In this document: one piece after another, positions 16,407-23,305 of the stretch
Position numbering within the stretch: position 1 is the first letter of the stretch
Layout of the letters: each line of letters begins with the position of its first letter
Assembly (NCBI RefSeq): GCF_000317595.1
Contig: NZ_AEJC01000191.1
Span: 19,708 to 83,707, forward strand
Source: Streptomyces ipomoeae 91-03
GTDB lineage: Bacteria; Actinomycetota; Actinomycetes; Streptomycetales; Streptomycetaceae
Direction: 5' to 3'
Length of the DNA: 64,000 nucleotides
Position numbers and translations under genes: made by a program
Notes under the pieces: generated by a model
Told to the model about the DNA's origin: nothing
Databases searched by the model: none
What the model saw: only the letters and a program-made list of their open reading frames with translations

Positions 16407-17446
16407 TGGGCAGGACAACGACGAGCCGTCTCATAGCGGGCTCGGTGGCGGGCTTCGCGCTCGCCGGGACCCTGGTAGGTACGTCTTCGGCCTCGACGCA
16501 GTCCGCGTCGGCGGAGAATCGATTCGCCGCCATGCGGTTGGGTGCCGTGGAAACCGTGCAGGTCAATGCGGCCGCGGTGCCGAGCTGCAAGATCGGGCAG
16601 ATCGTGATCACCCGGACCAGCATGTGCCTGGACACCAACGCTCGTGTCGACGTGTACCGCAACGGCAAGAAGACCGGCCAGGCCACGTTCCACATCAGGC
16701 ACTCCATGACGCTCCGGGCCGGAAAGCGGAACTGGAAGGAGACCTTCACGGTCAGCAAGGCCAAGCTGGTCAACGCCTCCGGTATCCGTATGAGCGTGCG
16801 CGTGGGCGCCGGCAAGGGCATCACGACCAAGGTCGACTTCCCGCAGGGCTCCACCCTGGGCCCGGCCCGCAGCGGCAAGGTGGCCTACAAGACCAACGTG
16901 GGCAAGAAGAAGAAGCAACTGACCTCGTCCTCCTACCGGTTCACCTTCACCAAGCCGGGCTACACCCTTGGGACGTTCAAGTACAACTCGGCGAGGTACC
17001 GGTGCGACGACATGTTCTGGGGCAAGAAGAAGCGCACGAGGGCCCCGGGGTGTGTGTTCCCGCAGGCGGGTGCCGTGGTCAACATGGGGGATCTGCGGTA
17101 CATCGGCGAGAACATCCGCAACGTACGCAAGAAGGGCGGCCATTACGGCGAGCCCGGGTACGGCAAGCCGCTGCACGCGATCAGCAACGAGAAGCAGATC
17201 GACAGGAACCGCGACGCCGTGTGCGGCAAGGCCAAGCCCACGCCGGCGGAGAAGGCAAAGGGCCTGACCTGGTGTGACGAGTACCCCTTCGCCAGCACGA
17301 AGGAGGGCGGCACCGCGCTCCCGGCGTCGCAGCGGGGCATCAAGTTCGTACCCCCTTCGGAGCAGCAGACTCAAGGTGGCCGGGTCTCCGGGTTCAAGAG
17401 GACGTACCGGGTCTTCGACGGTGACCCGTTCTACGTGGCCGCCTGA
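16406..17446 (+). CDS. Secreted protein with C-terminal NucA/NucB-type nuclease domain
   Basis: 346 aa with a signal peptide (LIAGSVAGFALAGTLVGTSSAS). The middle part has strand-rich, Lys-rich sequence. The C-terminal about 120 residues contain the GKPLHAISNEKQIDRNR segment and CDEYPFASTKEGG, which is the active-site motif of the NucA/NucB deoxyribonuclease family. Cysteine pairs fit extracellular disulfides. It is therefore a candidate exported DNase or antibacterial nuclease toxin. The G-rich ribosome site at 16390-16399 fixes ATG 16406. The following gene may encode its immunity protein. A nested hairpin occupies the leader. Confidence 0.8.
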   Translation: MGRTTTSRLIAGSVAGFALAGTLVGTSSASTQSASAENRFAAMRLGAVETVQVNAAAVPSCKIGQIVITRTSMCLDTNARVDVYRNGKKTGQATFHIRHSMTLRAGKRNWKETFTVSKAKLVNASGIRMSVRVGAGKGITTKVDFPQGSTLGPARSGKVAYKTNVGKKKKQLTSSSYRFTFTKPGYTLGTFKYNSARYRCDDMFWGKKKRTRAPGCVFPQAGAVVNMGDLRYIGENIRNVRKKGGHYGEPGYGKPLHAISNEKQIDRNRDAVCGKAKPTPAEKAKGLTWCDEYPFASTKEGGTALPASQRGIKFVPPSEQQTQGGRVSGFKRTYRVFDGDPFYVAA

Positions 17447-17524
17447 GACCACGCGCTGTACTGTGCGGCTCCCCGCCCTTGCCCTGGGGTGCGGGAGCCG
17501 CCGCCGCTGAATGGAAGGAACGGT

Positions 17525-18475
17525 ATGAACCGCCCTGTGCGCCATGAGGTCGACTTTCGCGCGGATCACGGCCAGTACTGGGTGATCGGCACTCTCGAAG
17601 ACGATGAGGAAGTCCCCCAGCCGAAGGAGTCCAAGCGCGACTCCGGCACGCTGGAGATCTCCCGGAAGGGGCGTGCCGGACACATCGGCACGCTGACGCC
17701 GTACGGGGATGTCCACCTAGTCTTCGAGTTCCACCAGCAGGCGCCCGCGATGGACACCTCCGACTGGCGGGAAGTGGTCGAAGGCAGCATGCGGTTCGCG
17801 GGAGAGGTCTTCCTGCACAACCCGGCCGATGATCAGGAGATCGTTCCCGTCCCCGGCGGCGCCACGGAATTGTCCTGGTGGCGGGTCCGCGTGCACATCC
17901 GTACGCAGTCGGCGGCTCCGGGCCTGCACCCTCCAGGCGTGAAGGAAATGCGGGAGACCCACCTGATCCAGCTGTGGCCCGCCCTCAAGAGCCCTTATGA
18001 AGTCATCCTCCCGGACCGGTCCGGAGCCGATGAATCCACCGAGGCCGACGAGTGCGTCGCCGGTTCCGCGGCGATCGCCTTCAGGGAGCCGTCGCACACC
18101 CTCACTCTGTACGTCGGGGACGGAGCACCGCAGATCCCCGCCACCGGTGAACTGCTCGTGATCTCGCCTGACGGGCGCGGCGCTCGTATCGCCACACAGG
18201 GCTGGGGAGACAAGTTCCTGTTCGGCACCGTCGTCTCCTTCACCCGGGCGCTTCCCGCCGAGGCGCGGGAGTGGGAGATCGAAGCGGAGTTCACGCTGAG
18301 CGGGCCCGGCGGCGACCTGCGGGTCGTGCCGGACGAGGACGAGGAGTACGCCGACACCGTGCCGTTGCCCGGCCCGGACGCGGGAGACAGGTGGCACGTC
18401 ATCGTCTACGTACGCGGCAGGGACCCGCGCAGCGAGGAGGGCGAGTACTACGTGACGGTCTGGCCCGAGCCGTAG
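17525..18475 (+). CDS. Hypothetical protein, possible nuclease immunity or partner
   Basis: 316 aa, acidic, no signal peptide and no membrane helix. The sequence appears to have two similar strand-rich halves, each ending in a WxVxVxxR...HLIQLWP or WHVIVYVRGR...YYVTVWPEP pattern, suggesting an internal duplication of a beta-rich domain. No family was recognised. GGAAGGAAC just upstream of ATG 17525 supports the start. It follows the secreted nuclease gene by 78 bp on the same strand, and it is acidic and cytoplasmic, which fits an immunity protein. That role is inference only. Confidence 0.75.
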   Translation: MNRPVRHEVDFRADHGQYWVIGTLEDDEEVPQPKESKRDSGTLEISRKGRAGHIGTLTPYGDVHLVFEFHQQAPAMDTSDWREVVEGSMRFAGEVFLHNPADDQEIVPVPGGATELSWWRVRVHIRTQSAAPGLHPPGVKEMRETHLIQLWPALKSPYEVILPDRSGADESTEADECVAGSAAIAFREPSHTLTLYVGDGAPQIPATGELLVISPDGRGARIATQGWGDKFLFGTVVSFTRALPAEAREWEIEAEFTLSGPGGDLRVVPDEDEEYADTVPLPGPDAGDRWHVIVYVRGRDPRSEEGEYYVTVWPEP

Positions 18476-18485
18476 GCGAGGCCTG

Positions 18486-18968
18486 CTACGCGCCGCCCTT
18501 GTCCGAGCCGGTGTCGGTGCGGCTGGCCAGGCGTTCGTAGCGCTGTCGGGCGGCCTGCGGGGTCTGGAGGCCGAGGCCGAAGGCGATCTCCGGCCAGGTC
18601 ATGCCGCGCCCCCGGGCCATTTCCAGGAGGCCGACCTCCAGCTCGTCCATCTCACCGCGAGCGAGGGGCACGAGCGTCAGCGCGGCGGTGATGTCCGCGC
18701 GGTCGACCTCCGGTTCGCCGTCTTCGAGGAGTGCGGCCCCGCTGAGCAGGAAGGAGACGAGGCGGATAGCCTCGTGCGGCCCGAGTACGTGGGGATGGGA
18801 CTGGCGCCGCCGCTGCCCGTCCGTGGCCGCGTGCCGCTCGGCGATGCGGAACAGCGAGGCGTACGTGCGCTGCGCCCGAGCCTCGTCCGCGCTGGGAGGA
18901 GAGAAGGGGTCGGTGGGGTCGGCGGGGCCGGTGGCGGGATCGGTCGGCTGGGGAGACGTTGACGACAT
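18486..18968 (-). CDS. Helix-turn-helix DNA-binding protein
   Basis: 160 aa. After a Pro/Thr-rich start the protein is helical and ends with MTWPEIAFGLGLQTPQAARQRYERL, the typical Streptomyces helix-turn-helix of small DNA-binding proteins. ATG 18968 is chosen although no ribosome site precedes it, because a promoter-like TTGACA and an ACAACTTGTTGT inverted repeat lie 22-36 nt upstream; the message may be leaderless. An upstream TTG at 18992 would overlap that promoter. It may be autoregulatory and belongs to the regulatory cluster that follows. Confidence 0.75.
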   Translation of the reverse strand: MSSTSPQPTDPATGPADPTDPFSPPSADEARAQRTYASLFRIAERHAATDGQRRRQSHPHVLGPHEAIRLVSFLLSGAALLEDGEPEVDRADITAALTLVPLARGEMDELEVGLLEMARGRGMTWPEIAFGLGLQTPQAARQRYERLASRTDTGSDKGGA

Positions 18969-18969
18969 A

Positions 18970-19003
18970 CGGCCAGCATCGAATGAAAACAACTTGTTGT
19001 CAA
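18970..19003 (-). promoter_or_regulatory. Promoter and operator of the helix-turn-helix gene
   Basis: On the minus strand TTGACA (18998-19003) is followed after about 17 nt by GATGCT, placing transcription start at or near ATG 18968. The inverted repeat ACAAC-TT-GTTGT (18989-19000) overlaps the -35 element, an ideal repressor position. AT-rich compared with surroundings. Confidence 0.55.
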
Positions 19004-19031
19004 CGGATTATTCCTGACGAGGTGCGTACGG

Positions 19032-19262
19032 TCATGGGGACGGAGTACTCCGCCGCGCCCTGCTGGCCGCCCTCCTCGCCTCGCGGTGCCCCTTGCCCAA
19101 CCGCACCGAGGGGAGACAGGTGACCCCCTTCCGGCGGCAGGCGTCCTTGCAGGCCACGGCATGGTCGAGCCGCGCGCTGAACGTGGCCATGACCGCGTCT
19201 TCCGGCGATGCCTCCGGCCGCGCCTTCGGTTCGCTTTCGTTTTCGTTCTTGCTCAAGTCCAT
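19032..19262 (-). CDS. Small hypothetical protein with paired cysteines
   Basis: 76 aa from ATG 19262 with GAGGAGCGACCGAG just upstream. Sequence is charged; the central part has an ACKDAC...VTCLP cysteine arrangement and a basic RREARRAASRARR tail. No family recognised, but similar short cysteine-containing proteins sit beside whiJ/abaA-type clusters in Streptomyces as I remember them. The start overlaps the end of the next gene upstream by 10 nt, so it is coupled to it. Confidence 0.65.
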   Translation of the reverse strand: MDLSKNENESEPKARPEASPEDAVMATFSARLDHAVACKDACRRKGVTCLPSVRLGKGHREARRAASRARRSTPSP

Positions 19263-19492
19263 CTCGGTCGCTCCTCATCGAAGTGCGCCGTGACGTACGG
19301 CCGTACGATGTCCCGCTCCGGGTTCACCGGGTACTCGGTGCGCACGTTCACCTGCGCGTGCGGTGGCTCCCAGCACGGTTCGCGGGGGAGCAGCGGCAGC
19401 CACCGGCCGTGGGTTGCCCGGTGCCGTTCCGAACGGGCGGCCCAGCGTCGCCACCGTCCGCGTTGAGGACTGAGGGGTGGCGCCGACGTCAC
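19253..19492 (-). CDS. Small hypothetical protein (79 aa) of the regulatory cluster
   Basis: From GTG 19492 it reads LSPQRGRWRRWAARSERHRATHGRWLPLLPREPCWEPP then VRTEYPVNPERDIVRPYVTAHF. The second half is well-formed coding sequence and its TGA overlaps the start of the 76-aa gene. The GTG overlaps by GTGA the stop that the upstream HATPase gene would have in its restored frame (19489-19491), which supports both the start and the frameshift interpretation. TTG 19501 is an alternative start with GAGGAG in front. Function unknown. Confidence 0.6.
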   Translation of the reverse strand: MTSAPPLSPQRGRWRRWAARSERHRATHGRWLPLLPREPCWEPPHAQVNVRTEYPVNPERDIVRPYVTAHFDEERPRWT

Positions 19493-19595
19493 CTGCTGCA
19501 ATGCGACTCCTCGGGCACGAGGAAGTACGCCCACACGCACTTGGTGAACGGCCGCGCCTCGCACCCCCACCGCTCCGAGAGCGCGGCGACCAGCG

Positions 19596-19931
19596 TCAGC
19601 CCGCGCCCCCCCCGTCGCCCTCCGGCTCCCCCTCCGTGTGCGGCACCGGAAGCCGCCCCTTGTCGGGGTCCGACACCTCAAGCAGCAGCCCACACCCCCG
19701 GATCGACACCACCACCTCGACCTCGGCGAGGGCCACCCGACAGTGCCGTACGGCATTGGTGACCAACTCGGTCGCCACGGTGGCGATGTCATCGGCGAGT
19801 TCACCGTCGAGGGCCCAGTCCTTGAGGATCCGCCGCACCGCCGCGCGGGCCTCCGGAACGTGTCTTCTGCGTTTGGGGATACGGAAGGAGTCGCGACGCG
19901 GGTGGGTGGGGCGTGGAGCGAGTGCGGGCAT
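19596..19931 (-). CDS. HATPase anti-sigma-like regulator, apparently frameshifted
   Basis: 111 aa as read. It has the HATPase_c_2 core typical of anti-sigma-factor kinases: EARAAVRRIL, then DDIATVATELVTNAVRHC (the N-box) and a strand region LLLEVSDPDKG. The frame runs into a run of eight G residues at 19606-19613 (minus strand) and stops shortly after at 19596. Adding one G restores GGGRGLTLVAALSERWGCEARPFTKCVWAYFLVPEESH, the usual G2 box and C-terminus, ending at 19489. So the gene is either inactivated, phase-variable, or misread at the homopolymer. It is divergent from the XRE-DUF397 pair, the abaA/whiJ-type arrangement. Confidence 0.75.
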   Translation of the reverse strand: MPALAPRPTHPRRDSFRIPKRRRHVPEARAAVRRILKDWALDGELADDIATVATELVTNAVRHCRVALAEVEVVVSIRGCGLLLEVSDPDKGRLPVPHTEGEPEGDGGGAG

Positions 19932-20059
19932 GGCGATTGGACCCCCTGACGTGCAGTCAAGTTCACGCCCTGTAGTGGTGCGTGCACCATGAGGCTAGAG
20001 CTCAAATCGATTGGCTTGCAAGTGGAAAGTTCTCATATATGTCGGCTTCCCTCTTTGGT

Positions 20060-20087
20060 GGTCGCACGCCCTAGAGTTGGTGCGACC
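20060..20087. promoter_or_regulatory. Inverted repeat upstream of the first XRE gene
   Basis: GGTCGCAC (20060-20067) and GTGCGACC (20080-20087) are perfect 8-bp arms with a 12-nt spacer that contains TAGAGT, a -10-like hexamer. The arrangement fits an operator over the promoter of the XRE gene starting at 20119. Confidence 0.55.
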
Positions 20088-20118
20088 TGAGACCGGCTCT
20101 CGCAGGAGAGGGGAAGCA

Positions 20119-20988
20119 ATGCCCGCAGGGGGACGGCCGACCGTGCGCAGTAGGCGACTTGGGGCTGCGCTCAAGCGTTATCGACGGGCCGCCAAGATCG
20201 ACCAGGCGCACGCGGCAGGCGTGCTCGGTGTCGATCAGGCTCGGGTCAGCCGTATAGAGAGCGGGCACGTGACCGCGCGCATCCTTGAGGTCCGCGTACT
20301 GCTGGATGCGTACGGTGTGAACGACCCCGAAGTTCTCGCCAAACTGGAGGACTTGGCCAAGCGGTCCAAGCATCGCGGGTGGTGGCTCGAACATGCGGCA
20401 CACCTTCGACAGGACTACCTCGACTACATTGCGTTGGAGGACGACGCGACGTACATCCGGGAATGGCAGCCGGTCGTTGTTCCGGGGCTTCTGCAGACTG
20501 CTGCGTACGCGGAGGCCGCTATCGCGGCGACGCCTCACTACATCGCCCCTGAACGAATCGCTCAGTTGGCGAAGGTGCGCGAGGCGCGGCAGGCAAAGAT
20601 CGAAGAGGGCGGAGCGACGTACACCGCCATCCTCTGGGAAGCGGTCGTCAGGCACCCCTTGACGAGCGTCTCGATCCACAGGGACCAACTGTCCGCGATC
20701 CTTGAGGTCGGAGAACGGCAGAACGTCACCGTCCAGGTGCTCCCGTTCGGCGCGGGAGCGATTGCAGGTTCCACCTCCGCCTTTCAGTCCTTCAGCTTCG
20801 AATCTGACCCGACTGTCGAAGCCGTAGCCTTGGAGAACCTGCGGGGTGCTTCTGTCCTTGAAGCGCCCGAGGATCTGGCGGCTTACGCCAATTCGTTCGA
20901 CCAACTACGATCGGCAGCACTGGCACCAGACGCCAGCGCGCGACTCATCCAAAGCGCACTGCAAAGCAGCGAGGAAGACGCATCGTGA
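20119..20988 (+). CDS. XRE-family regulator with DUF5753 (WhiJ-like)
   Basis: 289 aa. An N-terminal helix-turn-helix (RLGAALKRYRRAAKIDQAHAAGVLGVDQARVSRIESG) is followed by the DUF5753 domain: EWQPVVVPGLLQTAAYAEA, VREARQAKI and the ILWEAVVRHPL...QVLPFGAGAI motif region. GGAGAGGGGAAG before ATG 20119 gives a clear ribosome site. The stop overlaps the DUF397 start (GTGA). WhiJ-type proteins repress development or antibiotic genes in Streptomyces and are modulated by their DUF397 partners; the target here is not known. Confidence 0.92.
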   Translation: MPAGGRPTVRSRRLGAALKRYRRAAKIDQAHAAGVLGVDQARVSRIESGHVTARILEVRVLLDAYGVNDPEVLAKLEDLAKRSKHRGWWLEHAAHLRQDYLDYIALEDDATYIREWQPVVVPGLLQTAAYAEAAIAATPHYIAPERIAQLAKVREARQAKIEEGGATYTAILWEAVVRHPLTSVSIHRDQLSAILEVGERQNVTVQVLPFGAGAIAGSTSAFQSFSFESDPTVEAVALENLRGASVLEAPEDLAAYANSFDQLRSAALAPDASARLIQSALQSSEEDAS

Positions 20989-21179
20989 CCGAGGTCATAG
21001 GCCCCTTCTGGAAGTCGTCGTACACCGTCGGCGAGAGCCAATGCGTCGAGGTCGCCTTCACCTCCACCGGCGGCCGAGCCATCCGCGACAGCAAGAACCC
21101 CCACGGCCCCCTCCTCCACCTCACCCCCACCGGCTGGCACGCCTTCCTGGCGGGGGCCAAGCGCGGCGCGTTCAGCTGA
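20985..21179 (+). CDS. DUF397 protein, copy 1
   Basis: 64 aa from GTG 20985, overlapping the XRE stop by 4 nt. It has the family pattern: FWKSSYTVGESQCVEVAF, then GRAIRDSKNPHGPLLHLTPTGWHAFLAGAK. DUF397 proteins act as small partners of XRE-DUF5753 regulators, possibly as toxin-antitoxin-like or modulatory pairs. A near-identical copy lies at 25701-25898, on the far side of the graspetide cluster. Confidence 0.93.
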   Translation: MTEVIGPFWKSSYTVGESQCVEVAFTSTGGRAIRDSKNPHGPLLHLTPTGWHAFLAGAKRGAFS

Positions 21180-21230
21180 CCGTCCACTCGAAGTGGTCAC
21201 TGCCGCCAACCGCCGTACACGCGTGCCCTA

Positions 21231-21281
21231 TTGACGCCCTCTGCCGCCCGGGGCAAAGTCGTGCAATCGGATGCAATCGCA
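21231..21281 (+). promoter_or_regulatory. Promoter with TGCAATC direct repeat (site 1)
   Basis: TTGACG (21231-21236), 17-nt spacer and CAAAGT (21254-21259) form a fair promoter. Directly downstream, TGCAATCGGA (21262-21271) is followed without gap by TGCAATCGCA (21272-21281). The same two-unit direct repeat is found at 22927-22946, in front of the graspetide genes. A regulator bound here would cover the transcription start. Confidence 0.6.
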
Positions 21282-21299
21282 TCGGCACCGGGAGAGGGA

Positions 21300-21563
21300 A
21301 TGCGGCTACGTTTTCTTGGCATCATCCCGAACACACCTGACACGGACTCGCCGACGATCTGGCTGGACGAGGACACGGGAGACCTGCTCGTCCAGTCGTA
21401 CAAAGCCACGGAGGCCGAGGTGAAGGTGTGCCAGGAGATCGGCTCCGTCCCCGGCCACTCGACGGACGTGCCGGATCACGAGACGATCATCCGGCTGCCC
21501 AAGGTCATGTTGCAGTACATCCCGCGCCCGGAGGACAGCGCCAGTGACGAACCCCGTTCTTGA
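21300..21563 (+). CDS. Small hypothetical protein of the XRE/DUF6879 operon
   Basis: 87 aa from ATG 21300, with GGAGAGGG immediately upstream. It begins MRLRFLG, followed by a short beta-rich stretch SPTIWLDEDTGDLLVQSYKATEAEV and ends with DHETIIRLPKVMLQYIPRP. Homologous short proteins precede DUF6879 genes in many Streptomyces, as I recall; no function is known. It overlaps the DUF6879 gene by 20 nt, so they are coupled. Confidence 0.75.
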   Translation: MRLRFLGIIPNTPDTDSPTIWLDEDTGDLLVQSYKATEAEVKVCQEIGSVPGHSTDVPDHETIIRLPKVMLQYIPRPEDSASDEPRS

Positions 21564-22059
21564 GGGGCTGGCCAGGGCCAAGCGTTCAGCGGTTCACCTC
21601 GAAATGCGCGATGCCTACCAGCCCAGTGACCCCGAGTTCATCGAGTGGCAGAACGGCAAGCGTCTCGACCCCACCGCGGACCGATCGACGTGGTGGCGTC
21701 CATTCCTGGACGTGGTGACCGAGACGACGGAACGCGGAGTCGTGATGAGACGGGCCCGGATCGTCTCGGAACCGGTGACGGACTACATCAAGTACGAGTA
21801 CGATGTGACGTTCCCCAATGTCACGGCCGGTGAGCTGGTCCGGTGGCTGCCCCGGCGAAGGGCGGCGGACATCCCGCTCCCCGGAACCGACCTGTGGATG
21901 TTCGACAACTCCTCGGTGCTTTTCACCTACTTCTCCGGAATCGGAGAGGTGGTCGACCGTGAATGGCGCACTGAGCCGGCCGTGGTGGAGTTGGTCGGTA
22001 CGGCGTTCGAAACGGTCTGGGAACGGGCCACGCCGCACGAGGAGTACAAGCCGGTCTGA
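21544..22059 (+). CDS. DUF6879 family protein
   Basis: 171 aa from GTG 21544. The DUF6879 pattern is clear: LEMRDAYQPSDPEFIEWQNG, W-rich middle with RGVVMRRARIVSEPVTDYIKYEYDVTFPNVTAGELVRWLPRR and DLWMFDNSSVLFTYFSG. The fold and role are not known to me; family members almost always precede an XRE-DUF5753 gene, as here (22072), and may modulate it. Confidence 0.88.
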   Translation: MTNPVLEGLARAKRSAVHLEMRDAYQPSDPEFIEWQNGKRLDPTADRSTWWRPFLDVVTETTERGVVMRRARIVSEPVTDYIKYEYDVTFPNVTAGELVRWLPRRRAADIPLPGTDLWMFDNSSVLFTYFSGIGEVVDREWRTEPAVVELVGTAFETVWERATPHEEYKPV

Positions 22060-22071
22060 CCGGTCTGCACC

Positions 22072-22920
22072 ATGCCCGCATCAGGCTCGTCAAGTGTTCA
22101 GGCAGCCCGGCGCGTCCTTGCCGATCGTCTCCGGGAGATGTGCAAGGACGCCGGGTTGGACGGCAAGGGACTTGCACAGGCGTGCGGGTGGCATCCGTCC
22201 AAGGTGTCCCGGATCTCGACGGCGAAGACCTCGCCGTCCGAAGACGACATCCGCGCCTGGTGCCGGGCGTGTGGGAAGGAAGATCAAACAAGCGACCTGA
22301 TTGCCTCTCTCCGGGCTGTAGAGGGCATGTTCGTGGAATGGCGCCGGATGGAGCGTGCGGGGCTCCGACAGGCGCAGGAAGCCCGCTTGCCGCTGTACGA
22401 GCGAACCCGTTGGTTCCGTTCGTACTCACCCGGGCTCGTACCCGGACTCGTTCAGACGTACGGCTACACGGAAGACGTGCTGCGAGGGGTCCAGCGCAGA
22501 CGGGTGGAGATCGATGACGTGGCGGACGCCGTGGCCGCGCGCATGGAGCGTCAGCACGTGCTTTACGAGGGACACCGTCGCTTCGCATTCCTGATCGAGG
22601 AGTCGGTTCTAAGGAACGCACTTGGCGAGGTGGCCACACAGCTCGAACAACTTGAGCACTTGCTCACCGTCGGTTCGCTGCCCAATGTCAGCCTGGGTGT
22701 GGTGCCCATGCGGCTGGGACGTTCTCGGATGCCGGTAGAAGGATTCTGGATCTACGACAAAGCACAGGTCAACGTCGAGTTGGTCTCCGGCTATCTCACC
22801 CTCACCCAGCCCAGTGAGGTAGCGGCGTACGCCGACACGTTCGCCGTGTTGGCGGCCACCGCGGTCTACGGCACGAAGGCCCGCGCACTGATCACGACGG
22901 CCATGGGCTCGCTCAGATGA
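22072..22920 (+). CDS. XRE-family regulator with DUF5753, second copy
   Basis: 282 aa. Helix-turn-helix ADRLREMCKDAGLDGKGLAQACGWHPSKVSRIS is followed by DUF5753 with RWFRSYSPGLVPGLVQTYGYTEDVL, VAARMERQHVLYEG and the NVSLGVVPMRLGRS-EGFWIYD region. It is the third gene of the 21300-22920 operon. The conserved TGCAATC direct repeats upstream of its own operon and of the graspetide operon make it the best candidate for the regulator that binds them. It is divergent in sequence from the XRE at 20119. Confidence 0.92.
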   Translation: MPASGSSSVQAARRVLADRLREMCKDAGLDGKGLAQACGWHPSKVSRISTAKTSPSEDDIRAWCRACGKEDQTSDLIASLRAVEGMFVEWRRMERAGLRQAQEARLPLYERTRWFRSYSPGLVPGLVQTYGYTEDVLRGVQRRRVEIDDVADAVAARMERQHVLYEGHRRFAFLIEESVLRNALGEVATQLEQLEHLLTVGSLPNVSLGVVPMRLGRSRMPVEGFWIYDKAQVNVELVSGYLTLTQPSEVAAYADTFAVLAATAVYGTKARALITTAMGSLR

Positions 22921-22926
22921 TCACCC

Positions 22927-22946
22927 TGCAATCACCTGCAATCGCC
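22927..22946 (+). promoter_or_regulatory. TGCAATC direct-repeat operator in front of the graspetide genes (site 2)
   Basis: TGCAATCACC (22927-22936) and TGCAATCGCC (22937-22946) are arranged exactly as at 21262-21281. TAGCGT (22971-22976) is a possible -10. The likely binder is the XRE-DUF5753 protein of the preceding operon. Confidence 0.6.
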
Positions 22947-23041
22947 TGGTAGTTGGGGAGCGTGGGTTCCTAGCGTTGTGGCCATGGCGCCCGATGTCGA
23001 GGGCGGTGTGGCACCCACAAGAAGCCGAGGAGAGGAACACC

Positions 23042-23305
23042 ATGCACCAGACCACGGTCACCGCCCAGCCGCGCTTGCCCTGGGGCATCAGCCGGATGCG
23101 TCCGTACCCCAGCACCTACCAGCCCGGCTACGCGACCGCCGAACTCGACCACGTCACCCAGACCACCGTCTTCCGCGACGCGCTGGGTGGTGTCGTGGAG
23201 CTGGGCAAGCACGGAACCAGCAAGGGAACCGAGACGCAGCCCCAATCCACCAACCAGGACAGTCGCAACGACACGGACCACGACCAGGACAGCGAGCAGG
23301 ACTGA
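23042..23305 (+). CDS. tgmA: Graspetide precursor peptide (ATP-grasp-modified RiPP)
   Basis: 87 aa from ATG 23042, with GAGGAGAGGAA upstream. The leader contains RPYPSTYQPGYATAELD and VFRDALGGVVELGKHGTS, the conserved signature of the TgmA family. The last about 28 residues are rich in Thr, Ser, Asp and Glu, as expected for a core whose hydroxyl and acidic side chains are joined by ester or lactone links. It is directly followed by the ATP-grasp ligase and methyltransferase genes. The modified product cannot be predicted from sequence alone. Confidence 0.9.
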   Translation: MHQTTVTAQPRLPWGISRMRPYPSTYQPGYATAELDHVTQTTVFRDALGGVVELGKHGTSKGTETQPQSTNQDSRNDTDHDQDSEQD

